Shown piece after piece: positions 1 through 24,811 of a DNA stretch of 64,000 nt. Made by a program: the position numbers and the translations under genes. This DNA comes from Biomphalaria glabrata (taxonomy: Eukaryota; Mollusca; Gastropoda; Planorbidae): contig NC_074728.1 of assembly GCF_947242115.1 (NCBI RefSeq), positions 20,620,042-20,684,041 on the forward strand, in the 5' to 3' direction. The notes under the pieces are model-generated. The model worked only from the letters and a program-made list of their open reading frames with translations. It had not been told where the DNA came from and ran no database searches. Numbering within the stretch: the stretch's first letter is position 1; each line of letters begins with the position of its first letter.

Positions 1-59
1 TAATTAGTTGACGAATTGGACATTTTTTTTTATCGATTTAAGTTTTCGTAAAGTTTAAT

Positions 60-300
60 ACATAGTTGTTTAAATTTTCAACTTGATCCGAGAATTGGTG
101 TGGGAGAAATAACGTGTACATTTATCCAAGGGGACAAAACCTTAAATATTTAGCGCCATCTGTGAATACTGAAGGATTAATTTACTTTGTTGGTATCGAA
201 CAAAAATAATTGATTACCAGTAATTAATTTATTATTTGACAAAAAGAATGTGTTAATATAAGCTTTGTAAAAAACAACGGAAAACGACATTTCTTAAAAT
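60..300 (+). repeat. Dispersed AT-rich repeat family D
   Basis: Contains AACTTGATCC, then GAGAAATAACGTGTACA and a run of AATTAATTTATT-like sequence. An inverted related copy lies at 2270-2400 and further related pieces at 2870-2960 and 21650-21950 (GGGAAATAACTTxxACATTATTG). No coding capacity seen. Confidence 0.45.
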
Positions 301-513
301 CATCACGTGATTCCCTAACTGACCACGTGGATAACGTTGTGACGATGCGTTGCAGATCAGAGACTACGTTTGTTTTGGCTTATTGAAACTTAGTTCCATT
401 TAGCTCCTTTAGGCTGCTTGCATACTACGCGAACAAGTTTTTGCTGTGTCGTTGTAGATTGCACATTGGGAAGGAATTCTATGTGCCGACATTTTATTTA
501 CTTCATGTATTGT

Positions 514-798
514 GTTAAGTAAAGTAAAGTTCCCCTTTCAGACCTTGTGGTCTATAGGGCAGATGATGTAATGGTTATCTGTTTCTGTGGCCTACGGTTA
601 ATAAGGGTGCCATGTGGTCAGCACAACGACCAACCGCCTTTACTTTTCCCTAACTAATGTCAGGTACCCATTAGAGCTGGGTGGACTCAGAGGCGCCCGA
701 AGATCCCGAAATTAAAAATCCCAGTCTTCACCAGGATTCGAACCCCTGTCCCCGGTTCGGAGGCCAAGCGCTTTACCCCTCAGCCACCGCACCTCCCA
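514..798 (-). mobile_element. SINE family B, near full length
   Basis: On the minus strand it starts GGGAGGTGCGGTGGCTGAGG, with a tRNA-like A box (GGTGGCTGAG) and B box (GGTTCGAATCC), then a shared body (GACTGGGATTTTTAATTTCG, GCGCCTCTGAGTCCACC) and a tail of ACTTT-type repeats. At least nine more copies or parts occur in this window, so it is a high-copy tRNA-derived SINE. Confidence 0.8.
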
Positions 799-1341
799 TT
801 TATAATGAGTATTTTGTAAATAGCATTGTAGGCCTAATTGGTTCATCTCTGTTTGCCATAAGACGGAAAACCGTCTAGAATGGATTTTATCACTTAGACC
901 ACAATTACATATTGTACCACATATTGTACCTCGATCACAAATAGTTTCACAATTATAGATTTCGATGCAATTACATCTCTATTTCAGAAACACCAAGATA
1001 TGGGGCTATCCGTACACGTTCTGCCAGTACACCAGCTACTTCGACCACTTGTCCGATAGATAAAGTCAACAAAAGAAGTAAGTGGTCAATGTGAACAAGA
1101 CATATATCTTATCCATTAAAGTCAGTATTATCACAAATCAATGTAAACATTCTTAAAACATACCAATTTAAACCAGTCTTATAATAGTGCTGTCAAATCA
1201 GTCTAAACGAGTCTCATTCTCCAGCCCTAAAGCTGACCATTATCAGTTACTACGTCAGTGGCCGAAAAGGGTCCAGAAAACTGGTTTCTGGTACAGTGGA
1301 TGTCCAGCTACTTAGAGCGTTCCGCAACGTGTTGGCTAGGT

Positions 1342-1447
1342 CATGAATGAAAGTCCAAATAGTCCATTCTAGTTTCAGAACATTTCTCTGGCAACATGAA
1401 TGAAAGTCCAAATAGTCCATTCTAGTTTCAGAACATTTCTCTGGCAA
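1342..1447 (+). repeat. Perfect 53-bp tandem duplication
   Basis: The 53-bp segment at 1342-1394 (starting CATGAATGAAAGTCC) is repeated immediately at 1395-1447 without a visible mismatch, implying a recent duplication. Confidence 0.9.
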
Positions 1448-1487
1448 CTTCTGAGTTATGGATGTATATCTTTCTACCCTCACAAAT

Positions 1488-1785
1488 TAACCAATGGCCT
1501 CCCCGATTATGACCATTGGCCTCCGCGATTATGACCAATGGAATCCCCGATTATGACCAATGGCCTCCGCGATTATGACCAATGGCCTCCCCGATTATGA
1601 CTAATGGCCTCCCCGATTATGACTAATGGCCTCCCTGATTATGACCAATGGCCTCCCCGATTATGACCAATGGCCTCCCTGATTATGACTAATGGCCTCC
1701 CTGATTATGACCAATGGCCTCCCCAATTATGACCAATGGCCTCCCCGATTATGATCAATGGCCTCCCCGATTATGACAAATGGCC
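1488..1785 (+). repeat. 22-bp minisatellite, about 13 copies
   Basis: Unit close to CCAATGGCCTCCCCGATTAT plus GA. Variants differ at a few positions (CCGCG, CCCTG, CCCAA; ACC versus ACT). The last unit decays into CAAATGGCCTACACC. Confidence 0.95.
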
Positions 1786-1799
1786 TACACCATTAAGAC

Positions 1800-3900
1800 T
1801 CCTTACCTCACACGTTTTACACGGCCACTTCTACTTTACTATAGAGCCAGATGTTTATACATTCGACTTTTATTGTAAAAAAAATATTCGTGTACATGTT
1901 TACCTTGGGCTTTGTTAAGTCTTATTTTACATACACTAGTGTAATTATATACTTAGACGTTATATGTCAAAAAAACTTAATAGAATTCATGTCTTTCTGT
2001 CTACTTTCAGAAATGTTATCTTCTACACCATCAAGCACTAGTGTAGATTAAAAGTTAAAGTTGCATCTGAATCTTCAAGTTTTTTAAGAAACAAAACAAT
2101 ATCAGACTTCATTTTTTTTTTAAATTAAATATTCTTAGTAATTTCTTTGCCATTCTTATAAGCGTTTTTTTTTTTTAAACTTGTTTCTTGCGCATTCTTA
2201 ACGAGTGTGGAGTGCGAGATGTACTTACAAATCATAGCACGGTCTTTTTACAAAGTTTTCATCAACTCACTCTGTCTGTCTGGTAAAAGTGTGTACACGT
2301 TATTTCTCACACACCCATTCTTGGATCAAGCGGGGTAATTAATCATTGACAGACAAAAGTATGCAATTAGACAATTAATTACTGGTTTTTAAAGATGTGA
2401 CTAAATTTGTTGGGTTTAGTCCCCTTAAATAATTGTTAACTCTATTTCTCCATCAAGATTCTCCCAAACAAGATGATTCTTTGTTACGACGTGGGATTGA
2501 ACTAAAGAAAATAACTCACCGTGCTCTTAGTCTTGCTGGTATCTCTCCGATTGCAGAATCACAATCCAACTAGGATCAATGAATATCCCCGATAAAACGA
2601 AATAATGTCACAATCTCCAAATCGAATTTACATATCCCGATTCACTAACACAATAGAAATAAAAACAATCCTCAATCAAGAAAACCAAACTCATAACTCC
2701 TGTGTTAACACATCAACACACACCCCTCAGGTCAGTTTCCCTCCAAGCACAAGCACAACTCAAAAAAAGTTTTTTAAGTGGGAAAACAAAAGGTCAGTGG
2801 GGGGGAGGGGGGGGGAACAAGTTTACAACACTATTATTTACGGTACCTAACAAAACATGAATCAATTTTTAAAAATACTTAGTCAATTAATTATTGGTAA
2901 TTAATTATTTTGTTTGAAATCGAATAAGGGAAATAACTTGTACATTATTGGTATAGTTTTAAGGACTGAGCTCTTCTCCTTTGTTGTTTATTTGTTTGTA
3001 AATTATCTGTATATATGCTCCGACTCTCTAACTCTCGATGAAAAAGTCATGGAAAGATAACTCTTTTATTTCTGCAAGTCGGACTAAATTCAACCCACGT
3101 AACTTTCGCGGCGATATACAGCGAGGCTCAGAAAAAAAGAGGACATCATGTAGTCTTCCCTGTATATATAATTCTCTACGTTGCCCAACCATGCGGGACA
3201 ACACACACGCACGCCAACTCTCTAACCCTCCACACGCCACCTTCCCGCCCGCACCCGCACCTTCCTCGCTTTCCAGGAATACGCACACAGTCTTTTGCCC
3301 AAACCCATCCCATTTGGACCACTCTGTCTCTTCAGGAAGTGTTCACTTGTCACTAAATAGCGGCGTATGCTATGCCGCGGGTCGACTAATTCTTTATATT
3401 TCACTTGTTGAAAAGTTACAATTTCTTAAACACTTCTGCTTGCCACCTCTTATGGTACAGATCTGCCATTTCTTCTTATTCTTCTAGTTTAACAAATACA
3501 CGAAGGACTTTGCAGCTACTTGTGTTATAAAAAAAAGAACAAAATATGTATTTACTTATATAACGTGTGTTGTAGTTTACTTCACAGATGAAAACAATGT
3601 CAAAACTAATGTACGGAATATGAAAATTTAAATATGCGAGATTTAAAAAATTAGAACATTACACATTTAGATCAAGAAGAATGTCCATGGAACTGAATGA
3701 TTTTTTTATAGCAGTATCGAATATTCATTGACTAGGGAAAGAATGGCGTTTTATTTTAGGAGGAAGTATGTAAATGAAACATGGCATTGGCTTTTAGGGT
3801 TATATTTAATTAACTCATTATCCGTGAAGGTTCTTTTAAGGTCCTTATAAGGTTTTTAAAAAAAAATTATCATGCAAAAACTATTACAATAGTCCTATTT
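1800..3900. other. AT-rich intergenic stretch, no gene recognised
   Basis: Apart from the family D pieces at 2270-2400 and 2870-2960, I see no conserved protein motif and no paired splice sites. A 149-codon open frame at 3038-3487 is Pro/Ser-rich and resembles no family I know. Confidence 0.5.
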
Positions 3901-3904
3901 ATGT

Positions 3905-4095
3905 GAAGCTTTGAGTGTAGGAGTCTCGAGTTACGAAGCAAGAAGTGTTACCAGGCTGAAAGAGGGCCGAACCAACAAAAAGCTGAGAGAAGAAGCAGGC
4001 CCATCTGCAACTGACCAAACCCACCCATGCCACGGCCGGCTTTTTAAAGCGAGGATTGGACTTTACAGCCATCTTCGAGTCCACAGGAAATGAGA
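3905..4095 (+). mobile_element. LINE 3'-end remnant (zinc-finger tail)
   Basis: The plus frame reads TRLKEGRTNKKLREEAGPSA and CHGRLFKARIGLYSHLRVH. The FKARIGLYSHLR stretch is the C-terminal zinc-finger tail seen in many invertebrate RTE-like LINEs; the first cysteine pair is degenerate. Only about 190 bp remain. Confidence 0.55.
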
Positions 4096-4273
4096 AATGC
4101 GCTCCTCTCCGATAACGAAGGAGGAGCTATAGCACAATAGTTTGAAAGCAGACAATAGCCTCTTAGCGCTGTACAGTTCACTGTAACCATTACGTCGTTA
4201 AATTTTTTTGACTCGATCAGGTAGTCGAATAATGTCCTAAATTTTACATCGGCTATAAGTATATCTATAGTCT

Positions 4274-4470
4274 CAGTGATTCCCAAACTTTCTCCTTAGC
4301 TGAACCCTTCGCACATTCTGAGTAATTTAGCGCAAAACAAATTGCTTTATTTTTAGGGAGATGAATTCAAGTGATGGCCAACTAGTTACATTACGCTATT
4401 AGTTCGTGAAACACATAGTCAGGCCTCACAAAACACTAAGGTTCATCGGCTCACAGTTTGGGAAACACTG
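4274..4470. mobile_element. hAT-like MITE, 197 bp
   Basis: Terminal inverted repeats CAGTGATTCCCAAACT (left) and CAGTGTTTCCCAAACT (right, read on the minus strand). CAGxG...CCCAAAC ends are typical of hAT elements. Flanking 8-mers (TATAGTCT and ATCTAACT) do not match well, so the copy is old. No coding capacity. Confidence 0.7.
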
Positions 4471-4742
4471 ATCTAACTTTATAATAATAGGCTTAAAAAA
4501 ATCGATGTTAGAAAGTTATGATGAACATTACATTACTACATTATGATGGTTTTAAAAGATAAGACTAAGACTAAGATTAAAACTGCTTTACTGATCCTTA
4601 CGGAAATTTGTTGTGATTACAAGGACTCTTTTCTCATATAGAGACAACACAACAGAAAAATACACATGAATACAGCAGACACAACATAAAGAGTTCATTC
4701 AGCGACTACATACAGGTATATTAGTGATACTTTAAAAAAAAA

Positions 4743-4870
4743 GAACAAGATTACAAAGAGAGTTTGTTTTTACACACAAACTCAATGCGGACGCCGAAAG
4801 GTTTGTTCATCTGTTTGATCCACATTGCAGGTGAAAAAAGTAGGTTTCCATATTTTGATTTCAAATACCA
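4743..4870 (+). repeat. Diverged copy of hairpin repeat family C
   Basis: Matches the order of the better copies at 37694 and 16823: ACAAGATTACAAAG, a degenerate AGTTTGT hairpin, GCGGACGCCGAAAGG, then GCAGGTGAAAAAAG. Confidence 0.4.
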
Positions 4871-5344
4871 GAAGCTATGAAGTGCAAAGGTGTTATGAAC
4901 CTGGTTAAACTGTTTGAATGGTTGACATTGTTATTATTAGTATTATTATTATTTCATTGTTAATCATGTAAGTAAGTACTCGGTCAACTGATTATTATGT
5001 TTCATCACCGTTTTTTTTTCATCTTTGGTCATTTATCTCCGCTTATGTCATCTTTTGTCATTTCATCTTTAATCACTTCAAGTACGAGAGTAAAAATATT
5101 TCATAATCATAATTTTTTTTTACATGACTAAAAGTGTGACACATTAAATAAAAATTATATCAAAAAGCATTCTAAAATGTTTATATATTAGATGAAATGA
5201 GCGCTTCAATGAAAAGCCTTTACAACACAATTGGCCTCCTTCAGTCGCGAAGCGACTATCGATAATCTTGGTGAGATGAATGCCTGGGCATTAGCTATGG
5301 TCGGAACGATGTCGCCCACACAACACAATTACACAATGACTAAG

Positions 5345-6665
5345 AACAAATATTCAAGTGGGGATGAAGTGACCGGTGATGAACTGACCGAGAATGAAGA
5401 GACCGTGGATGAAGTGACCGGGGATGAAGTGACCAGTGATGAAGTGACCAGTGATGAAGTGACAGGGGATGAAGACACTGGGGAAGAAGTGACCGGGGAT
5501 AAAGTGAACATAGGAGACTGAGGAAGAAGTGACCGGTAATGAACTGACCGAGAATGAAGAGACCGGGGATGAACTGACTGGGGATAATGATACCGGTGAT
5601 GAAGTGACCGGTGATGAACTGATCGAGAATGAAGAGACTGGGAATGAAGTGACCGGTGATGAACTGATCGAGAGTGAAGAGACTGGGAATGAAGTGACCG
5701 GTGATGAACTGATCGAGAATGAAGAGACTGGGAATGAAGTGACCGGTGATGAACTGATCGAGAATGAAGACTGGGAATGAAGTGACCGGTGATGAACTGA
5801 TCGAGAGTGAAGAGACTGGGAATGAAGTGACCGGTGATGAACTGATCGAGAGTTAAGAGACTGGGAATGAAGTGACCGGTGATGAAGTGACCGGTGATGA
5901 ACTGATCGAGAATGAAGTGACTGGGAATGAAGTGACCGGTGATGAAGAGACTGGGAATGAAGTGACCGGTGATGAACTGATCGAGAGTGAAGAGACTGGG
6001 AATGAAGTGACCGGTGATGAAGTGACCGGTGATGAACTGATCGAGAATGAAGTGACTGGGAATGAAGTGACCGGTGATGAAGTGACCGTGGATGAAGTGA
6101 CCGGTGATGAGCTGACCGAGGATGAAGATACCGGGGAAGAAGTGACCGGGGATAAAGTGAACGTAGAGTATAAGAACGGGAATGAAAATACCGGGGATGA
6201 ACTGACTGGAAATGAAGTGACCGAGATTTAAGTGACCGGTAATGAACTGATCGAGAATGAAGAGACCGGGGATGAACTGACCGGTGAAGAACTGACCCGG
6301 GATGAAGTGACCTGGTGATGATGTAACCGGCGATAAACTGACCGGTGATGAACTGACCGTGAATGAATAGATGGAGGATAAAGTAATCGCTCATGAACTG
6401 ATCGGGGATGAAGTAACCGGGGTAAAAGTAACCGGGGATGAGGTGACCGGTGATGAACTGACCGGGGATGAAGTGACCGGGGAATAAGTGACTGGGGATT
6501 AAGTGAACGGTGACGAACTGACCAGAGATAACTTTATTGGGGATGAAGTGACTGTTGATGAACTGTCTGGAGATAAATTGACTTGGGATGAAGTGATCGG
6601 TGATGAACTTGCCGGAGAAGAAGTTACTGGAGATGAAATGACCAGGGATGAAGTGACCAAAGATC
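5345..6665. repeat. 1.3-kb minisatellite of a 15-bp unit (GATGAAGTGACCGGT type)
   Basis: About 85-90 units of 15 bp with variants GAACTGATCGAGAAT, GAAGAGACTGGGAAT and GAAGTGACCGGGGAT arranged in higher-order blocks of 45-60 bp. Because 15 is a multiple of 3, frames stay open: plus-strand peptides of the TGDEVTGDEL type and a 437-codon minus-strand frame. The long minus frame begins at a TTG, has no ATG start, and has no spliced context, so I do not call it a gene. Confidence 0.95.
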
Positions 6666-6669
6666 AAAT

Positions 6670-7220
6670 GACTTATTGATGCAATTAATGCGTTCTTAAA
6701 TCAGCATATTGTTATTAGCAGTCTTTATTCGCAGAAATCAGATGACAAATTGGCGATCATAGTTTCACATCCTCATTGCTGGGGAACAAATCAACTATGC
6801 AAGCAGTTTTTATTTTTCACAAAATACACCGCTTTTACAATTATTCAATATTAATAGGAACAAATAAAAAAAAGGGAGATTATAAAGTAAGGGAGATATT
6901 TATTCAGCCTTTGTTAACACATTAATGCAAACGTTTTTGATTTTTTGTCATTTTTTTAAAGACATTTGTATTACTAAATTAACTACTTTGGCTCATACTA
7001 GCTAATTACATTTTTTTAAAATTTTAAGTTTATTTAATATGTATATATATCGAATATAATTTAAAATGATAATAAATTTGTGTTTCTTAGTACATGCGTC
7101 AAGAGTGACAACACGGCCACACACGGTATGTCACTAGTTGAACTATTAACACAACAGTATAGTTTCTTTTTTTATGTATTGAAGGGGTTGTAGTTGTTGA
7201 TAGTTTGCAGTTCATAGTCT
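6670..7220. other. AT-rich DNA, nothing recognised
   Basis: No open frame with protein-like composition, no repeat match within the window. Confidence 0.4.
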
Positions 7221-7221
7221 C

Positions 7222-7330
7222 TAATAATCTTTCTGCAAATATTGAAACCTGCCTTTTTACCTGCCTAGGTGGACCACTTCGGGGGGCCGACTTTAAGTTT
7301 GTGTTTCCACACAAACTGTTTTTGTAACCC
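7222..7330 (-). repeat. Hairpin repeat family C, copy 1
   Basis: Minus-strand order: ACAGTTTGTGTGGAAACACA hairpin, AACTTAAAGTCGGCCCC, GTGGTCCACCTAGGCAGG, TAAAAAGGCAGGTTTCAATA. Same order as copies at 37694, 16823, 27218 and 43582. Confidence 0.8.
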
Positions 7331-7382
7331 CGGACCCCGGTTCGGAAGCCAAGCGCTTTACCGCTAAGCCAGCGCGCCTCTT
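7326..7382 (-). mobile_element. SINE family B head fragment
   Basis: Minus strand: GAGGCGCGCTGGCTTAGCGG, TAAAGCGCTTGGCTTCCGAA, the tRNA-like head of family B; no body follows. It directly abuts the family C repeat. Confidence 0.6.
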
Positions 7383-7389
7383 CGTCTAG

Positions 7390-8350
7390 CGCTAGCCTGG
7401 TGTGATTTGTGTCGGCTGACTAAAACACACACACACTACTACCCCTATCCGCATAACTACCAGTCATTACAAAGTATTTCCTTAAAGAAAACAAAAGCAA
7501 AAATAAAGTCAAGTTTTTTTTTTGTGATACTACTATATGTTTTATTACACAGAACTAATGGCAATAAGTAGAACTAAAATGACGAATACAATATTGAACG
7601 TTATCACTGTTGTAATACAAACAAATTGTAAGTGTAACTGTATCAATGATATCATACTATACGAACTAGATAATGTACAAGTTATATCGTATGAGCAAAG
7701 CTATACTGTAGCCTTTTCTTTTTGTGTATTTAAAAAAAAAAAACATTTATAAACTCAATAAATCATTCAGGGTAATAATCTGAACTTAACATATAAATGC
7801 TTCTATGTGAAAAAACAAAAAAAAAACAACCTGTGACAAGTTTCTTTTATCAGAATTAGGATTTCCAAGTCACACTACAGAAAGTTCCAATATGAAAAAT
7901 ATTAACAAAATCAGAAAATATTGATGTTTACTAGAATATTCTAAACTTTTAAAAAGTTCTAACTTATAATTATACTTCTTTGCAGAGTGATATATTGGGT
8001 GTATACTGCTTCGCTAATTTAAAAAGAAAATACTTTTTTTTTTTTAAACAGACCATTTTATACAATTATACTAGTCGTTACCTATTTACATATTTTCTTC
8101 TTATATTTTCTATTCTGAGCGGCGATAAAGATCGGCTACGCGTTATGTTTAATTAATTATCAAAAAATCTTCTAATTTACAGACGTTCCATCAAAAGAGA
8201 AGATAACTACTATAATGAAAGTCCAAGATAATAATTAGTAAAAGACTAAAACGCTATATATGACTTAATATAAAATAAAAATAAAATGATATTGTAATCA
8301 TTCAAAATATAGTATTTTATGTAGACTATAAAATAATATTGATATGTTCC
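7390..8350. other. AT-rich 3' flank of kinase A
   Basis: Runs of A/T and short low-complexity frames only. May include the kinase A 3' UTR close to 8350-8610; nothing else seen. Confidence 0.4.
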
Positions 8351-8508
8351 CATGTGTAAATGTTGTTTTTTTTATTATGGCCGAATTATACACCTTTTAT
8401 ATTATTTCAATAAACGAGCCATTTTTAACGATATACAAGTATACTTCTTAGCGTATATATTTTATAATGAAATTAAACAACCAGCTTTTCTTCGTCCTCC
8501 TCCTTTCT

Positions 8509-8552
8509 CTCTTTCTCTCTCTCTTATTCTCTCTCTCTCTCTCTCTCTCTCT
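8509..8552 (+). repeat. (TC)n microsatellite
   Basis: TCTC-rich run just beyond the stop of kinase A, so it is a GA run in the sense of that gene's presumed 3' UTR. Confidence 0.9.
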
Positions 8553-8609
8553 CAGAAACCCCCATTATTGTTTTTCAGTCTAGGTATAAACACTTGTGGA
8601 TTATTCTAT

Positions 8610-21119
<12,510 letters not shown>

Positions 21120-21649
21120 GAAGTAGATGCTATCCAGATTAAGAAATTCGAATGTTAAAATAATTTACATTACGTTAATGCAACAGAAAATACTTACGAG
21201 TGATTTTCAAAACACTTTAAGCTTTACATCGATTAATTTCGCATAATCTAAAAAACTCAAAGCATCCTAAGTGAGATCATATATGTGTTCAATTATTTAA
21301 ATTGTTACTGTTCACACATCTGTTTTGATTTTTAAAACGACCCTTGTAGGCCTACATTGGTCAAGAGAGCGAATTTATTGTGCACTTTCGCGCCGTTATT
21401 TCACTATTGCCAAACAGATGTTTCTCAATGAATGATTTAGATCAACTCAACAAGAGTGTGCCATTATTATTCTTGCACAAATTTTCTTCCAGAAAACAAA
21501 GCCATGAATATCGAGCCTCTGACGAGACTCCGAAACTAGAAAACTAGAAGCAATATTTAGTCAGAGGATATGTTTAAGATTATTCTTAGGCGTGTTGTTT
21601 TTACTAAGCATGTATCCGACATTCACTATGTCTTTCAATGTATCTGTCT

Positions 21650-21950
21650 TCTGTCTGTCTGTTTGGTAAAAATTTTGTACAACCATAATTTACACAAATA
21701 TATTTTGGCATAAACAAACACAAATCAATTTTAAAACGTAATTGATTAGTAAATTAATTAATGATATTAATTGATAATTAACTAATTTTTTGATACCAAC
21801 AGTATTTACAGATGTCCCGTAGATAATTGAATATTGAAACAAAAATGTACAAAACAAAACTATAACAATTTATCAATTATTTATTGTTTTTACTTATGTA
21901 GTTTGATATCTGATAAGGGAAATAACTTCCACATTATTGACACGTATAGT
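21650..21950 (+). repeat. Repeat family D, copy upstream of kinase A
   Basis: CTGTCTGTCTGTTTGGTAAA, AATTGATTAGTAAATTAATT and AAGGGAAATAACTTCCACAT match parts of the copies at 60-300 and 2270-2960. It lies 0.5-0.8 kb upstream of the kinase A start codon, so it may touch the promoter. Confidence 0.5.
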
Positions 21951-21999
21951 TATACGTTAAGATTTATTTCCCTTAGTTTGGCTTACGATTTTGTACATT

Positions 22000-22679
22000 T
22001 TTTTTAATACATTGCTTTTTCACTTTGAAAACAAACAAAACAACTTATCAAAATTGCTAATTTAGGGAATCTTTCAACTTTTTAAATTAAAAAAATAAAC
22101 TGAACACACTAATTATCGATAATTATCAATATGAACACTCCTTGACCTTAGGACACAAAAATAAATGAACATGTCAGTTTATGCCAAGTAATATTTTTTT
22201 AAAACATTTTTGAGATTAGCATAGAGCTATGTGTACACTCTAAAGCAACGTCACAACGACATGAACCACTTTGTAATAGATTTTGAACCTTAAAAAATGA
22301 ATGCTTCTAAATTATCTAGTCATACGATATTAAATTCGGTGCAATGGAAAATATATTTTCAAATTGCTTTTGAATGCTTTCTGCATTGTTATCCAATCAT
22401 TATTAAGAACCAGTGGAGGAGAGGATTTTTGTGGGAATTGCGACTCGCATATTCTGTCACATCTAATGCAGACAAAGCTAAAAATGAGTTTTAGGACTTG
22501 AGATATTTGTCATTAGATGTAATAAATTCATTTGCAATTAATTATTATTTTAATTTTAAAATTCTAAGGTACATTTTTAAAATGAGTTATGTTTGTGCTG
22601 TAATTATTATTAAATTTTGCTGCACATATAGTAGTAAACTATGTGGATGACGAGTTAAAAATTAAGAAAAAAATAATTT

Positions 22680-22754
<75 letters not shown>

Positions 22755-23430
22755 ACCATTTAAAATTATATTTGACATAACGTGGCATAGAACATCAAAT
22801 AATCCGAAAACGTTACAACTTTCCTCACACTCATAAACGACACTATAAACTGACACCGACACCTTCAAAAGACAATCTGGTAAAGGCTATTCAAAACAAG
22901 CAATAACAATGAGACACCTACACTTGAAAGGTATCCTCATCAATAAAACACCACGTCGACACTGAACGACTAACGCCAACACTGAAAATGGATCTTCAAC
23001 ACTTGTGAGGGCTTTAGAAAATAAACAAGAATCTTAACATCTAATCTAATATTCAACAAGATTACAAAGAGAAGTAGTCAAATTTGCCCATAGACTAGTA
23101 ATATTCAAACAAAGGGTCTTGTTTGTTTAATTGTTTAAAGTATAATGGTTTTTAAAATTTCTGTCAAAAGCAGTCATCAATATATGGCTCCTACTTCGTA
23201 GTTGAAAAAGAGAAAATTACTCATTTACTTTGAAAACAAAGAGGACTCTGAACTCCAACGTTTGCTTTGAAAGGCTGGCCAATCACGTGGCTGGGAAAGT
23301 TTCGTTATTTGAAGATAGGCCTGCTTTTTCTCTTAGCTTTTAGATGGCTCTTCTTTTATGCTGCAGCTCTCCTTGCTTCGCATCTCGTGACTCCAACACT
23401 AACAGCTTTATGTCATTTATAGATGTAGAG
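22000..23430. other. Region upstream of kinase A, no gene recognised
   Basis: AT-rich with a TA/GA microsatellite at 22683-22753. No clear exon found on either strand. No TATA/Inr promoter arrangement could be assigned. Confidence 0.4.
22683..22753 (+). repeat. Compound microsatellite (TA)n(GA)n
   Basis: About 19 TA then about 16 GA units. The same TA-to-GA pattern recurs at 39661, 52885 (complement) and 60781. Confidence 0.95.
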
Positions 23431-23434
23431 TTTG

Positions 23435-23830
23435 TTAAAATTATTAATTCTATGCTCCGATGGCTCGGACATGTTTGCCAGATGGAGGACAATGGCATCC
23501 AGAAAATCATTCTGTACGGGCAACTCGCGTCTGGCTCAAGAAAAACTGGTCGCCCCTACCACCGTGATAAAACGGGATTTAAAATCAGTGAGCATTGATA
23601 CTGACCATTGGGGAGACATAGTCTTAGACTGCACTAGTCGGACAGAGATGGTGTCCAAGAAAGCTATGAACAGTGAGAAAACATGGGCCTCAGCTCTTGA
23701 AGAAAAGCGTGCCAGCCATTTCATCTATCACCAAATGAAAGCCACATTCACCTGCAATATATGTGGACGGGAGTGTCTTTCCAAAATAGGGCTCCACAGC
23801 CATTTAAAAAAAAAGTGTTCGACATGAACA
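23435..23830 (+). mobile_element. RTE-like LINE 3' end with zinc-finger tail
   Basis: Two overlapping frames read LRWLGHVCQMEDNGIQKIIL, LASGSRKTGRPY, then KRDLKSVSIDTDHWGDIVLD and FTCNICGRECLSKIGLHSHL. This matches the C terminus of RTE/BovB-type elements (LRWLGHV...SGSRK...KRDLK...WE) plus a C2H2-type tail. One frameshift separates the two halves. Confidence 0.85.
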
Positions 23831-23899
23831 TTAGTCGTTCTACGACTGAAGGAGGCCAATATATGTATTCTGTATGGCGATCTAATAGAAGGCAGGAGA

Positions 23900-24205
23900 G
23901 CCGTTGGTCGCCCACTTTTACGTTATACAAATGTATGCAAACGCGACATGAAGTTCTGCTAAATCGATACTAGCAGCTGGGAAGAGGTGGCACTGGATAG
24001 ATCCTCATGGAGAGAGAGCATAAAGGAAGGGTCAAGGATTGCAGATGTCATACACAACAGAAGCATAAAGACGGGTGAAAATGCAACGTAGCCTGGTGAT
24101 TACATATGCCCAAACAGCGATCGTAGCTGTGTATCAAGAACTGGCCTCTTTAGTCACACAAGAAGTTGCAAAGGAAAAAGATCGTCTCTTGAGACGTAAA
24201 ATGCC
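23900..24205 (+). mobile_element. Second RTE-like LINE 3' fragment
   Basis: Pieces read YKCMQTRHEV/CKRDMKFC, SSWEEVALDRSSWRESIKEG, SRIADVIHNRS, RTGLFSHTRSCKGKRSSLE. Closely related to the copy at 62815-63110. Ends at a TA microsatellite. Confidence 0.75.
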
Positions 24206-24207
24206 AC

Positions 24208-24210
<3 letters not shown>

Positions 24211-24278
<68 letters not shown>

Positions 24279-24370
24279 TGCTATCATCATTATTATTATT
24301 ATTAATTAAGATTATTATTATTATTATTAATTAAGATTATTATTATTATTATTAATTAAGATTATTATTG
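24211..24370 (+). repeat. (TA)n followed by ATT repeats with AATTAAG spacers
   Basis: About 32 TA units to 24275, then three blocks of (ATT)5-6 each ended by AATTAAG, a higher-order unit of about 25-28 bp. Confidence 0.9.
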
Positions 24371-24693
24371 TTAATTAGCACCTATTAATATCTAAATCTA
24401 GATCTAAAGCTGGCCTTTATTTAGTGTTTTTTTTTTAGATTGCTGTTAAGTGTATAATGTATACGTCAAAACTGTCAGCTATAAAAGTAGCATGTTCTAT
24501 TTTTAAACTTACAACTTAAGGCAAGGAGGTTCCTATCAAAAACAACATTTGAATAAGTATTTTATTCCATAAGTTATTGTATGAATTGAAAAATATATTT
24601 TAAATGAGTTATTAATACTTTTTCTACTGAAACCTTAGGGGTATTTTTTGTACCGATGCGCGAATCTATGAATGAAGCTCAAGTTATTAATGA

Positions 24694-24726
24694 AGCAGAT
24701 AGATAGTTAGTTAGATAGATAGATAC

Positions 24727-24788
<62 letters not shown>

Positions 24789-24811
24789 CTAGATAGATAG
24801 ATAGATAGATG
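24694..24811 (+). repeat. (GATA)n with ACTAGATA interruptions
   Basis: GATA array broken twice by the same GATACTAGATA interruption about 68 bp apart, suggesting block duplication within the array. Confidence 0.9.

Noticed and set aside
3038-3487. 149-codon plus-strand frame as a gene
   Set aside because: Biased composition, no motif and no homologue that I know; overlapping minus frames are equally open.
5354-6667. 437-codon minus-strand open frame as a gene
   Set aside because: Entirely made of a 15-bp tandem repeat whose length keeps frames open; no ATG start, no splice or promoter context.
24694-24811. CRISPR-like array
   Set aside because: A simple GATA microsatellite with interruptions; there are no repeats with unique spacers, and the genome is eukaryotic.
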